Shown here: piece by piece, positions 1 to 9,324 of the stretch
How positions within the stretch are numbered: the stretch's first letter is position 1
Layout: each line of letters opens with the position of its first letter
Assembly: GCA_016711505.1 (NCBI GenBank)
Contig: JADJSV010000020.1
Span: 248,001 to 312,000, forward strand
Source: Bacteroidota bacterium
GTDB lineage: Bacteria; Bacteroidota; Bacteroidia; AKYH767-A; 2013-40CM-41-45
Direction of reading: 5' to 3'
Length of the DNA: 64,000 bases
Translations under genes and position numbers: made by a program
Notes under the pieces: generated by a model
Told to the model about the DNA's origin: nothing
Databases searched by the model: none
What the model saw: the letters and a program-made list of their open reading frames with translations, nothing else

Positions 1-699
1 TGATCGGCGGATACCATTCATATTCACTGAACCTCCGGGAATTGTAAGGTTCTCACTTTGGATCGCACGCATGATGTCAGTCATTGAGATCTGTGCTGAC
101 TGCATCTTTAACATGTCGACATTGATCTGAATCTCTCTTTCAAGAGCACCTATGATATCAACTTTTTTGATCTCCTTCATGCTCTCGAGCTTTTCTTTAG
201 CATCGTCAGCATATTTTTTCAATTTATTCAGATCATAATCTCCACTGATATTAACCTGCATGACAGGAAGATCAGAAAAGTTGATATCAATGATCTCAGG
301 ATCTTTCGGAAGATCTTTTGGAAGATCGGTCTTTGCCCTGTCAACAGCATCCTTCACTTTTTGTTTTGCAACATCAATGTTCACATTCGAATTGAATTCA
401 ACAATGACATTACAATAATCCTGTAGTGAATTACTTTTGATCTTCTTTACTCCGGCAATACTTTTACATTCTTTTTCGATTGGACGAACGATAAGGTTCT
501 CCATATCTTTAGGAGAAGTTCCGGGATAGATTACGCTCACATAAATGTTAGGTAATGAAATATCAGGGAAACTTTCCTTTGGTAAACTCTGGTATCCTTG
601 AATACCGGCAATGAATAAGATCAGCGTCATTACAAATGCTGCGATCTTATTATCAATTACCCAACTCGATGGTTTAAATTCTTTATGTTTTTGAGACAT
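1..699 (-). CDS. RND efflux transporter permease, N-terminal part (cut by window edge)
   Basis: The reading frame is open from an ATG at 699 to base 1, giving 233 residues without a stop, so the gene continues beyond the window. The start MSQKHKEFKPSSWVIDNK is followed by a hydrophobic segment (about residues 18-36) and then by the porter-domain features of the AcrB/HAE1 family, including FPDISLPNIYVSVIYPG and IPGGSVNMNG. RND pumps of this family drive proton-coupled export of drugs or other compounds from the inner membrane through an adaptor and an outer-membrane channel. The adaptor and channel genes lie directly upstream on the same strand (53 bp to the adaptor), so this is the pump of a tripartite operon. 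The substrate cannot be inferred. About four fifths of a typical 1000-residue pump is missing from view. Confidence 0.93.
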   Translation of the reverse strand, partial: MSQKHKEFKPSSWVIDNKIAAFVMTLILFIAGIQGYQSLPKESFPDISLPNIYVSVIYPGTSPKDMENLIVRPIEKECKSIAGVKKIKSNSLQDYCNVIVEFNSNVNIDVAKQKVKDAVDRAKTDLPKDLPKDPEIIDINFSDLPVMQVNISGDYDLNKLKKYADDAKEKLESMKEIKKVDIIGALEREIQINVDMLKMQSAQISMTDIMRAIQSENLTIPGGSVNMNGIRRS

Positions 700-752
700 G
701 ACTTTGCTTTGGTTTAATGATGAAAAATTAGATTATGTTTTTATGGATGTTA

Positions 753-1865
753 TTAAAGCGTGATCTCATCACCTTCAATAATATTCGCATAACCCGAAGT
801 GATCACTTCATCACCGGTAGCCAGTCCTGATGTTATTTCTGCCACACCATTGTATATTGTCCCAACTTCTACAACTTTTCGTTTTGCAATCGTTTTACCG
901 CCTTCTACGCTTTTCACAAATACATATTGTCCATCACCTGATTTCTGAACTGCAGCGATAGGAACAATAAATGCATTATTGTTTTTATAATCTACAATTT
1001 TAAGAATAGCGATCATGTTAGGACGAAATGATCCGGATTTATCATTCAGTTTAACTTCTACGTTAAATGTCCTGTTCAATGGATCAATACGATTTCCTGA
1101 GTAATCAATTTTTACATTCACTTCTTTCTTCTCATCAGGGAAATATATGATTGCTTCATCACCTTTAGAAACCCTGCTGATATAACTTTCAGCGATCTCA
1201 GCTTTAACTTTCAGTGATCTAAGATTAATAACTCTTATCACAGGAACACCCGGTGCAACCGTCTGACCAATCTTTACATTCACAATATCAACCACACCAT
1301 TGATAGGTGATTTAATTCTAGTCATGTCAAGTTGCTGGTTCAAAGTTGCCATTCTTCTTTCAGCAGCTTCTTTACCACTTTTAGCCTGGATAAACTGAAT
1401 TTCACTTCCTATTTTCTGGTCCCAAAGGTTTTTCTGTCTGTTATATACAGTCATTGCAAGATCCAATTGAGTCTGAACTTCGGAGATACTCTGACGAAGT
1501 ATTCTGTCGTCAATAGTCGCCAATACCTGGCCTTTCGAAACCTCATCTCCAACTTCAACAGAAATAGATGTTATACTACCTGCACTTTCAGCGCTTAACA
1601 TTACATCTTCATCACCATCGACCTTAGCCTGGACTTCAATGAAGTGCTTGAATGTTGATGGTTTCATTTCTGTAGTTGCGACTAACTTTGATTTATTAGC
1701 GGTACTGTCATTAGCAGACAATTCTGCTTCAAGTTTAGTGATCTCAGCTTTTAATGCAGCCTGATCTTTTTTCAGTTGCTCTAATTTGGCTTTCTTATCG
1801 TCGCCTTTAGGCGCGCACGCAAAAAGTGCAATTGTAAGTAAAGAGAAAGTGATTATCTTTTTCAT
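753..1865 (-). CDS. RND efflux periplasmic adaptor (membrane fusion lipoprotein)
   Basis: This 370-residue protein starts with a lipoprotein signal (LFAC, lipid-modified Cys17), so it is probably anchored to the periplasmic face of the inner membrane. Residues about 24-50 are Lys/Glu-rich and likely coiled coil. A biotinyl-lipoyl-like half follows near 93-118 (ITSISVEVGDEVSKGQVLA), then a helical hairpin and the second half with GQTVAPGVPVIRV. The beta-barrel and membrane-proximal domains fill the C-terminus. This order is that of HlyD/AcrA-type adaptors, which bridge an RND pump and a TolC-like channel. It sits between those two partners (31 bp after the channel gene, 53 bp before the pump gene), which fixes the role although not the substrate. 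Confidence 0.93.
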   Translation of the reverse strand: MKKIITFSLLTIALFACAPKGDDKKAKLEQLKKDQAALKAEITKLEAELSANDSTANKSKLVATTEMKPSTFKHFIEVQAKVDGDEDVMLSAESAGSITSISVEVGDEVSKGQVLATIDDRILRQSISEVQTQLDLAMTVYNRQKNLWDQKIGSEIQFIQAKSGKEAAERRMATLNQQLDMTRIKSPINGVVDIVNVKIGQTVAPGVPVIRVINLRSLKVKAEIAESYISRVSKGDEAIIYFPDEKKEVNVKIDYSGNRIDPLNRTFNVEVKLNDKSGSFRPNMIAILKIVDYKNNNAFIVPIAAVQKSGDGQYVFVKSVEGGKTIAKRKVVEVGTIYNGVAEITSGLATGDEVITSGYANIIEGDEITL

Positions 1866-1896
1866 ATTATAATGGTTATGTGTAGTTGTGATTTTT

Positions 1897-3237
1897 TTAA
1901 TATTTAAAATTTCCTAATGACTGGTCAAGATCAATTTTGGCAATGATGGCATCATACAGAGCATTGTAGTAATTTGATTGCGCTTCTTTCAAAGAAGTTT
2001 CTGCATTGAGGACTTCCAGGTTAGATCCAACCCCCTGATCATATTTTATCTTGCTGGTATTAGTTACACTATTTGCCAGTTCAAGATTTTGTTCCTGAAT
2101 CTTCAAAGCTGAAATTGCATTGGCAAGTGAAGAACGTGATGATGAAACTTGTAATTCAATAGCATCTTCAAAATAAGTTATCTCATTTTTGATTTTTCTC
2201 AAACTTAATTTCTCATGTCTGATCTTATTTTCTCTCTGCAAACCGTCAAAAAGATTCAGGCTAAGTGTTGCACCGATAATTCCTACCGGATACCATTTAT
2301 ATGCAGGATCGAAAATATTGAATTCAGTTCTTTGTGCACTTGAACTTAAATTTCCATAAGCAACAAGACTTGGCAGGTATTGAGCTTTATATCTCTTAAC
2401 GTTATATTCCTGTATTTTTTCCTGAGTCTTCAGTAAAGCATATTCAATTCTTTTTTCCGGAGAAGCCTTATCTATTGAAACTCCTATTGTTTTTATTTCT
2501 TCTGCATTTAAACTATCGGTTAAATTGATAGTTGATGCTTGAGGAAGCCCCATTTGTAATTTCAGATTTCCCTCTGTAATTTCAATAAGACGTTGAAATT
2601 TTTCCTGTTCAGAAAGAACATTGTTATAGGTTACCTGAATTCTGTCCACATCAACCTTTTCTACAAAGCCATTTTCAAACATTGCTTTGATATCGGAATT
2701 GTATTTTTGCAAACGACTTACATTTGCATCAATTACATTTTTCCTGTCACGCATCAGTAATACCATATAATATGCTTTGGTAACACTTACAGCAGTTTCA
2801 AGTTTCGTCCGGTCGTGATTTTTTATGGAAAGTTCCTTAAAGGTTTTTGCAGCCTGAACTCCTACTAAGTATGATGGTTCAAAGATCAATTGGGAAGCGC
2901 TTAAGCCTGCAGTTGCATTCCATTGAGTTCCGAATTGGACAGCCTCATATGTTCCTGCTTCTCCTCCGAAAAATTCAGCCGGGATAAGTGATACCGGAAT
3001 TTTTACATAATCCTTTACATCGAAACTTGCAGAAATCTGCGGAAGTCCCATTCCTATGGTTTCTTTTACTTGTGAATTTGCAATTTCAACATCCAGTTGA
3101 GAATTAAGAACATCCTTCTGATGCTGGAAAGAAAAATCGATGGCTTCCTTAATTGAAAATTGCATTACGTTATCAGGCCCTTGGGAGTGTGCACCCAGAG
3201 AAATGAGTATGAGCAGTGCGATGAGTGGTTTTTTCAT
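1897..3237 (-). CDS. TolC-family outer membrane efflux protein
   Basis: A 446-residue protein with a cleavable signal peptide (MKKPLIALLILISLGAHSQ). Long amphipathic helices rich in Gln, Asn, Lys and Ser carry the two-repeat pattern of outer membrane efflux proteins, for example LKTQEKIQEYNVKRYKAQYL in the second half and YDQGVGSNLEVLNAETSL near the C-terminus, a typical OEP stretch. Such proteins form trimeric channels through the outer membrane and periplasm. It follows the TetR-type regulator by 47 bp and precedes the adaptor and pump, so all four are probably one transcription unit. Its length is normal for the family. Confidence 0.92.
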   Translation of the reverse strand: MKKPLIALLILISLGAHSQGPDNVMQFSIKEAIDFSFQHQKDVLNSQLDVEIANSQVKETIGMGLPQISASFDVKDYVKIPVSLIPAEFFGGEAGTYEAVQFGTQWNATAGLSASQLIFEPSYLVGVQAAKTFKELSIKNHDRTKLETAVSVTKAYYMVLLMRDRKNVIDANVSRLQKYNSDIKAMFENGFVEKVDVDRIQVTYNNVLSEQEKFQRLIEITEGNLKLQMGLPQASTINLTDSLNAEEIKTIGVSIDKASPEKRIEYALLKTQEKIQEYNVKRYKAQYLPSLVAYGNLSSSAQRTEFNIFDPAYKWYPVGIIGATLSLNLFDGLQRENKIRHEKLSLRKIKNEITYFEDAIELQVSSSRSSLANAISALKIQEQNLELANSVTNTSKIKYDQGVGSNLEVLNAETSLKEAQSNYYNALYDAIIAKIDLDQSLGNFKY

Positions 3238-3284
3238 AATGTTATTGACGCTTAGCTGAGATTTATATTTTTGAAAAGTGAATT

Positions 3285-3902
3285 TTATTTTGAGTGATTT
3301 AGATATTTAGCAATCATTTTATTGCCTTTCAATGTTACTATACCATGAAGAAAATGTTCAAGCATTGCGACATGGACTTCAGCATGGTTAAACTGGTTGA
3401 TCGGAAAGACATCCGTATTAAATCCCAGGTTAACCATTTCAATCCTTAGGCGCGCAATGATCTTTACTTTTATTTCTTTTCTGTAAAGTTCAAGTTTGAT
3501 CCCTCTTTTTAAATTGTCTTCCACAAAACCGATCAGTTCTTTTTCCCTGAAAACTCTGAATTCAGCCCAAACAAGAGGATAATACTTCTGAAGATCATAA
3601 AATACTGCCGGATTAAACTGTGAAATAAAGCTTCCCAAATGTTCCATTAGCTTCAGGATCTCATCAATCGGATCTGCACTCATCTTTTTTATGTGATTCA
3701 TATGTTGCATTTGCTGATGCAAAACGATCTGGAACATCGACTTTACTATTAAGTCCTTGTCTTTATAATGTGTATATATCGTTTTTTTTGAAATCGCCAG
3801 ATGTCCGGCAATATCATCCATCGTAATAGTGCGAATGCCTTGTTTAAAAAACAATTCGCGGGCCCCATTCAAAATCCGGTCTTCTGTGCTTGTAAGTTTC
3901 AT
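3285..3902 (-). CDS. TetR/AcrR-family transcriptional regulator
   Basis: I start the gene at the ATG at 3902 (MKLTSTEDRILNGARELFF), giving 205 residues. An upstream in-frame ATG at 3953 would add 17 residues of low-similarity sequence ahead of the usual TetR N-terminus. The helix-turn-helix lies at about residues 28-46 (TMDDIAGHLAISKKTIYTH), followed by YKDKDLI as in many TetR proteins. The all-helical C-terminal ligand domain is less conserved. As the first gene of the efflux operon it probably represses its own promoter and the three efflux genes until a ligand binds. The operator is not identifiable from one copy. TetR regulators preceding RND operons are common. Confidence 0.9.
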   Translation of the reverse strand: MKLTSTEDRILNGARELFFKQGIRTITMDDIAGHLAISKKTIYTHYKDKDLIVKSMFQIVLHQQMQHMNHIKKMSADPIDEILKLMEHLGSFISQFNPAVFYDLQKYYPLVWAEFRVFREKELIGFVEDNLKRGIKLELYRKEIKVKIIARLRIEMVNLGFNTDVFPINQFNHAEVHVAMLEHFLHGIVTLKGNKMIAKYLNHSK

Positions 3903-4153
3903 TTGCGCTGCAAAACTATGGAAACTATTTTCATGTCCAAAGTTTCCGGGCACTTTTTTTTGGAAAATATGCTCAACCGTTGAAAAGTAAGATTGAAATG
4001 ATTGAAAGCGGGGTTGAATTGATGTGGAATTTGTTTTAAAATGACACTATTTATGGTAAATACTATTAAAAAGAGCCAGCTTTGCAATTAATTTCATCTG
4101 AACAAATGGGCGCTCAGGGGGCGGTTTTCTACTGATGGTCGCAATTTTATTTC

Positions 4154-5063
4154 CTAGGCGTAAGGATTTTTCGGTAATTCAATAACATCAAACCCATTTA
4201 TTCTTAATAATGCCTGCTCATTTAAATCAGGAGTACTTTTAAACAATATGCACATTATATTGTTTTGTCTGGCCAGCCCTAAAAACCTTTTAATCGTATT
4301 TAATAAAAGCATTCTGTTGATCTTCTTTCTGAGAGGGCCATTTTTTTCCATCATTTCTGTTTCTACACCTTCATAATAAAAAATCGTCAAACCTTTTGAA
4401 GGCAATGCACGGCAATGCTATTCCCATTGCAAGTTTTTCGATTTCACGTTCTGAAATGGTGTAAATGTAATTGCCACAGTTTCAAACGAACCTTCTTCAT
4501 GGTGTGGATTTTTTAAACCTGCAATTTGTTTAAGCTTTCTTTTTATTTTTTGCAGAGTAGAAAATACAAAAGGACTGGGAATCCAGTCGGCAGGTTCTAC
4601 TAATATTACTGCTTTTTTTGAAACACGTACCATTTCATAGACTGCGATAAATGGTCTTGGAAAATGATGGTAGCTTTGTTTGCAAAAGGTAAAATCAAAT
4701 TGTGCATCTTTAAACGGTAAATTCTCTGCATTAGCAAACTGATAATTTGATATCAGATTATTCTCAGCTGCAATTTTGAGAAAGGAAGTATCAAGATCAG
4801 TAGAAACTGCTGTGCCGCCATGCATTTCAATATACGTAGCTGAAGACCCGAATCCGCCATCACCGACAGTAAGCCAGTCGGAATTCTTATATAATGCACA
4901 ATAGATTTTTATAAGTTCAAGTTGACGGGTATGCCTCCAGAGATCAACGGTTTTTACTTCAAAAAAAGTTTGATGTTTTTTTTAGCTGCGCTTCACTATT
5001 CAGGTCTTTGTAGAATTCAGAATGTTTTTCATAACTTAATTCTTTAAAAGAAGTGTCCTGCAT
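4154..5063 (-). pseudogene. Class I SAM-dependent methyltransferase, broken by three frame lesions
   Basis: Reading from an ATG at 5063, the protein is broken three times. (1) A run of eight A (plus-strand T at 4976-4983) shifts the frame; seven A restores HQTFFEVKTVDLW. (2) One base is missing near 4474-4477; adding it restores NYIYTISEREIEKLAMG. (3) GGCAATGC at 4401-4408 is repeated at 4411-4418, a 10-bp tandem duplication; removing one copy joins IALP to SKGLTIFYYEGVETE. The repaired protein is about 300 residues with a SAM-binding motif (VGDGGFGSSA), STDLD, and ENLPFKDAQFDFTFCKQSYHH, all typical of class I methyltransferases. The substrate is unknown; neighbours give no clue. Three independent lesions suggest a decayed gene, though sequencing error in the first two is possible. 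Confidence 0.82.
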
Positions 5064-5244
5064 GGGGTGTTGATTGAGTTTTGATTAAAAAGCTTCTGAT
5101 TTCCAAATATAGTATTTTAATATAGGCTGAATTTCATTGGATTGCCCTTTATTGAAAATGTTGAAGAAAAATACAAATAATAAAGTAATTCATAAAAGAA
5201 TATCTTAAAATCGTCTTAAATTCGCACTTTATTCTAAGCCAATA

Positions 5245-6588
5245 ATGGAAAGCAATCCTCTAAATTCAATATCTCCGATCGACGGCCGGTATCGGAATCA
5301 GACTGAAGAAATGTCTGCTTACTTTTCTGAAGCTGCATTAATGCGTTACAGACTGATAGTTGAAGTTGAATATTTTATTTCATTATGTCAGTTACCGTTG
5401 CCGCAATTGAAAAATGCACCATCAGAGGGCTTCGAGAAATTGCGGGATGTCTACAGAAATTTCACCGATGCAGATGCAGAAAATATAAAAGTACGTGAGA
5501 AAATAACGAATCACGATGTTAAGGCACTTGAGTATTTTTTGAAAGACAAATTAGTTGAATTTGGCTATGGCGATTTCAAAGAGTTCGTACATTTTGGTCT
5601 TACATCACAGGATATCAATAATACAGCATTCCCATTAGCAATTAAAGATGCAGTTTCAAAAGTATATTTGCCGAAAATGCGTGAAGTACTTCAAAAGTTG
5701 ACGTTATTCAGTGAAGAGTGGAGTAAGGTGCCAATGCTGTCACGAACACATGGTCAACCGGCATCTCCTACACGTTTAGGGAAAGAGTTTCTGGTATTCA
5801 TCGAAAGAATTGCAAATCAACTTTCGCAATTATCTGTTATTCCTTTCTCTGCAACGTTCGGTGGAGCAACTGGAAATTTCAATGCTCATCATGTAGCTTA
5901 TCCCGAAATTGACTGGATGGCTTTTGCAAATAAATTTTGCTTTGAGAAATTGTCGCTTCAAAGACAACAATACACTACACAAATTGAACATTATGATCAG
6001 CTGTGCGCATTGTTTGATGTAATAAAACGGATCAACAATATCCTGATCGATCTTAACAGAGATATCTGGACATATATTTCAATGGATTACTTTAAACAGC
6101 AGATCAAAGCCGGTGAAATAGGATCATCAGCGATGCCGCATAAAGTTAATCCGATAGATTTCGAAAATTCAGAAGGGAATCTTGGAATTGCAAATTCTCT
6201 GTTTGAACATTTGTCGGCAAAGTTGCCGATCTCAAGACTTCAACGTGATCTGACAGATTCAACTGTACTCAGAAATGTTGGTGTCCCTTTTTCACATACA
6301 TTAATTGCATTGAAATCATTTCTGAAAGGTGCGAATAAACTTATCCTGAATAAATCAGCTCTTGAAAAAGATCTGGAAGCAAACTGGACAGTTGTTGCAG
6401 AAGCAATACAAACTATTTTGCGTCGGGAGAATTTTGAAAACCCTTATGAGCAATTGAAAGAGTTGACAAGAACTAATTCAGTAGTGGATCAGAAAGTCAT
6501 GCATCAGTTCATTAATTCTTTAGCTGTATCAGATTCTATAAAAAAAGAATTGCTTGCCATTTCTCCATCAAATTATACCGGAATTTAA
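5245..6588 (+). CDS. purB: Adenylosuccinate lyase
   Basis: A 447-residue protein of the fumarase/aspartase superfamily. It carries the superfamily signature at about residues 293-303 (GSSAMPHKVNP), the loop holding the catalytic serine, and the adenylosuccinate-lyase regions LTSQDINNTAFPLAI and SRTHGQPASPTRLGKE. The enzyme releases fumarate from SAICAR and from adenylosuccinate, two steps of purine synthesis. The N-terminus (NSISPIDGRYRNQTEEMSAYFSE) matches the short PurB type found in Bacteroidota and Proteobacteria. A TAAATTCG box (5217-5224) 20 bp before the ATG resembles the Bacteroidota minus-7 element TAnnTTTG, but no clear minus-33 box is seen. A glycosyltransferase-like gene follows after 2 bp. 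Confidence 0.97.
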   Translation: MESNPLNSISPIDGRYRNQTEEMSAYFSEAALMRYRLIVEVEYFISLCQLPLPQLKNAPSEGFEKLRDVYRNFTDADAENIKVREKITNHDVKALEYFLKDKLVEFGYGDFKEFVHFGLTSQDINNTAFPLAIKDAVSKVYLPKMREVLQKLTLFSEEWSKVPMLSRTHGQPASPTRLGKEFLVFIERIANQLSQLSVIPFSATFGGATGNFNAHHVAYPEIDWMAFANKFCFEKLSLQRQQYTTQIEHYDQLCALFDVIKRINNILIDLNRDIWTYISMDYFKQQIKAGEIGSSAMPHKVNPIDFENSEGNLGIANSLFEHLSAKLPISRLQRDLTDSTVLRNVGVPFSHTLIALKSFLKGANKLILNKSALEKDLEANWTVVAEAIQTILRRENFENPYEQLKELTRTNSVVDQKVMHQFINSLAVSDSIKKELLAISPSNYTGI

Positions 6589-6590
6589 CA

Positions 6591-7460
6591 ATGAAAGTCT
6601 GCGGATTTACATTCATTCGTAATGCAGTGCGATTCGACTACCCAATCGTTGAAGCGATCACTTCTGTATTGCCAATGTGTAATGAATTCATAGTGCTTGT
6701 TGGGAATTCGGATGATAATACAAGAAACCTGATTGAACGAATTGGTTCCGATAAGATCAGGATCTATGATAGCGTTTGGGACGATTCACTAAGAGAAGGA
6801 GGAAAGGTTTTAGCAGAAGAAACAAACAAGGCAATGCAATATCTGCCTGACGATACAACCTGGGCTTTTTATATTCAAGGTGATGAAGTGATTCATGAAA
6901 AATATCATCAGACGATTCATGATGCTATGGAATTGTATAAGTATGATGTTAAGGTTGAAGGCTTGCTTTTGAACTACACACATTTCTATGGCAGCTACGA
7001 TTTTATAGGTGATTCAACTAAGTGGTACAGAAAAGAAGTGCGTATAATCAGAAAAGATTCTAAGATCTATTCTTTTCGTGATGCCCAGGGTTTTCAAAAG
7101 AATGGCCGCCCTTTAAAAGTGAAAGCAGTTGATGCATTTGTTTATCACTATGGCTGGGTCAAACCTCCTGAAAAGCAAATGGAGAAGCTTAAATATTTCC
7201 ATAAGCTCTGGCACAATGATGAATGGGTTGAGAAAAATATTATTCCGGCTGAAAAGTTTGACTACTCTCAAATAGACTCACTTGCTCATTTTAATGGGAC
7301 TCATCCGGTAGTAATGGAAAAAAGAATATTGTCGTCTAACTGGAAATTTGATTTTGATCCGACTCAAAAGAAACTGTCTTTCAAATCGAAGTTTAAATTG
7401 TCATTGGAAAAAATGACCGGTTGGAGAATCGGTGAATATAAAAATTACAAGCTGATTTAA
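6591..7460 (+). CDS. Glycosyltransferase family 2-like protein
   Basis: A 289-residue protein that begins MKVCGFTFIRNAVRFDYPIV and continues with CNEFIVLVGNSDDNTRNLI and WAFYIQGDEVIHE, the N-terminal nucleotide-sugar fold and acidic stretch seen in GT2-like (GT-A) proteins of Bacteroidota. The C-terminal part is rich in aromatic and basic residues. No membrane segment or signal is apparent, so it is probably cytosolic or peripheral. It starts 2 bp after purB and is likely cotranscribed with it, but I see no functional link. The acceptor is unknown. It converges on the CCG pseudogene, 4 bp beyond its stop codon. Confidence 0.75.
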   Translation: MKVCGFTFIRNAVRFDYPIVEAITSVLPMCNEFIVLVGNSDDNTRNLIERIGSDKIRIYDSVWDDSLREGGKVLAEETNKAMQYLPDDTTWAFYIQGDEVIHEKYHQTIHDAMELYKYDVKVEGLLLNYTHFYGSYDFIGDSTKWYRKEVRIIRKDSKIYSFRDAQGFQKNGRPLKVKAVDAFVYHYGWVKPPEKQMEKLKYFHKLWHNDEWVEKNIIPAEKFDYSQIDSLAHFNGTHPVVMEKRILSSNWKFDFDPTQKKLSFKSKFKLSLEKMTGWRIGEYKNYKLI

Positions 7461-7464
7461 TTTT

Positions 7465-7990
7465 TTACCAGCCTGATGCGAGTACATCTGCAAGATGCAT
7501 TACTTTCAGTTTCTTGCCTTCTTTTTTGATGTAACCATCTAAGTGCATTAAACATGAAACATCTGTTGAGATCATAATTTCTGCCTGAGTTGATTCAGCA
7601 AATTCCGTCAAGCTTTGCACCGACATCGGTTACTTTAAGGATATTCACTAAAAAGTCACTCAGCTCAAAAATGTTTTTTTGTACAGTTTTATATTCATTA
7701 TGCAAAACTGTATTGTGAAATAATTCCGGATAATAATTTTTAACCATGCCTACACAAGATGCCGAAGGAGAAACGATGTATCTGTCATTCGGGAAGTCAT
7801 GAATGAATTTTTCACCCACTTCTTTACATTGATCCCAATATCCGCCATTAAAGGCAGGCTGCCCGCAACAAGTTTGATTGGGATTATAATTGACAGTGCA
7901 TCCAACTTTCTCAAGTACCTTGATCATGTTAAACGCTGTTTGCGGAAACATCTGATCAATGAAACAAGGAATAAATATATCGACTAACAT
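7465..7990 (-). pseudogene. CCG-domain Fe-S oxidoreductase (LutA/YkgE-like), internal deletion
   Basis: The first 125 or so residues match the N-terminal half of LutA/YkgE-type proteins: VDIFIPCFIDQMFPQTA, the first CCG motif in QTCCGQPAFNGG, and SPSASCVGMVKNYYPEL. After VTDVGAKL the frame ends at a stop near 7595. In another frame the normal C-terminus appears: LTEFAESTQAEIMISTDVSC, then MHLDGYIKKEGKKLKVMHLA, ending at 7465. The roughly 55-70 residues normally in between, including the second CCG motif, are absent. I read this as an internal deletion with a frame change, leaving a non-functional gene. The family takes part in lactate or related oxidations, but the partner subunits (LutB, LutC) are not here. 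It is the last gene of a minus-strand run. Confidence 0.8.
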
Positions 7991-8010
7991 AATTTCTGAT
8001 TAAGATTAAA

Positions 8011-9321
8011 CTAAACTGATACTTCGGATTTAATTCTTCTGACACGGAATAATAATATCAATCCGATAATAAAGAAGATGGCGAGAACAATGATACTGCT
8101 TCGCATACTTCCTGTAATTTCATTTATGAGACCAAATGCAAAAGTACCGATTACTGTTCCAAGTTTATCACATACATCATAAAAACTGAAATATGAAGCA
8201 TGATCTAATGTTTCCGGAAGCATCTTAGAATAAGTTGACCGTGCCAATGACTGAATTCCGCCCATTACAAATCCAACAACGGCAGCAAGTCCCATGAACA
8301 TTGTTTTCTCATCTACTCCGTATTCTTTATTACATAGAAATGCTCCTACACAGACAAAGACCCAGATAATTATTGCAATGGAAAGTGCTATTAAATTACC
8401 ATACCTTTTTGACAAGGAACTGAAAACAAAAGCTCCAAAGATTGCTACGAATTGAATAATCAGAATGATCATGATCAGTACCGATGAATCAAGATGAAGT
8501 TCTGATTGTCCGAACAATGATGCAGCATACATTACTGTCTGTACACCCATATTAAAAAAGAAGAAGGAGACGAGATAGGATGGGAGCAGGGATGAGTTTT
8601 TCAATTCTTTCCACACTTTTTTTAATTCCAGATAACCATTGAAAATATAATGTTCTTTAGCTTCATTAGAAGCTTTACTATCTTTTAATTTTGAGAAAGT
8701 GTATTGTGCAAACACAAACCACCAGATACCAACTAATACAAAAGCCAGACGTGTAGCTAATCCGGAACTGATATTTCCATACCATTGCGGAAATAATATC
8801 ATTGTCAATGAAAAGATCAGAAGCAATGAACTTCCTAAATATCCTAATGCAAATCCTTTTGCGCTAACTTTATCCTGATCCTTTTCCTCCGCAATCTCAG
8901 GAAGAAATGCATTGTAAAAAACAATACTACCTGCATACCCGATTGCAGCCAGAATCGATCCGACAATGCCGACCCAAAGAGTATTCAATGAATCAAAGAA
9001 AAAGAGTGATGCGCAGGAAATAGCTCCTAATGTACTGAAGAAGTACATGAATCTTTTTTTTCTGCCACTGACATCTGCAATGGAAGATAAGATCGGATTG
9101 AGAGCAGCTATAAAAAGAAAAGCGAGGGAGATGCAGTAAAGTTGTAATGATTCGCTATTCCAGACATGCCCCAGGAATTTCACATTACTTGAACTCTCAG
9201 TAGTGGTAATTGCATGGAAATAGATTGGAAAGAGAGCAGAGGAGATAACTAAAGAATACGATGAATTTGCCCAATCATAAATGGCCCATGCATTGATTGT
9301 TTTTTTATCTCCTTTGATCAT
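8011..9321 (-). CDS. MFS transporter, UMF1 (Atg22-like) family
   Basis: A 436-residue integral membrane protein with about 12 hydrophobic segments. The N-terminus INAWAIYDWANSSYSLVISS is diagnostic for the UMF1 branch of the major facilitator superfamily, related to the yeast vacuolar effluxer Atg22. PILSSIADVSGRKKRFM is the cytoplasmic MFS loop between TM2 and TM3, and GGIQSLARSTYSKMLPE in the second half is also family-typical. The substrate of bacterial members is not established. The gene starts 3 bp after hemE and is followed by the CCG pseudogene after 20 bp, so the three are probably cotranscribed. A Lys/Arg-rich tail (RVRRIKSE) ends the protein. Confidence 0.88.
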   Translation of the reverse strand: MIKGDKKTINAWAIYDWANSSYSLVISSALFPIYFHAITTTESSSNVKFLGHVWNSESLQLYCISLAFLFIAALNPILSSIADVSGRKKRFMYFFSTLGAISCASLFFFDSLNTLWVGIVGSILAAIGYAGSIVFYNAFLPEIAEEKDQDKVSAKGFALGYLGSSLLLIFSLTMILFPQWYGNISSGLATRLAFVLVGIWWFVFAQYTFSKLKDSKASNEAKEHYIFNGYLELKKVWKELKNSSLLPSYLVSFFFFNMGVQTVMYAASLFGQSELHLDSSVLIMIILIIQFVAIFGAFVFSSLSKRYGNLIALSIAIIIWVFVCVGAFLCNKEYGVDEKTMFMGLAAVVGFVMGGIQSLARSTYSKMLPETLDHASYFSFYDVCDKLGTVIGTFAFGLINEITGSMRSSIIVLAIFFIIGLILLFRVRRIKSEVSV

Positions 9322-9324
9322 CGA

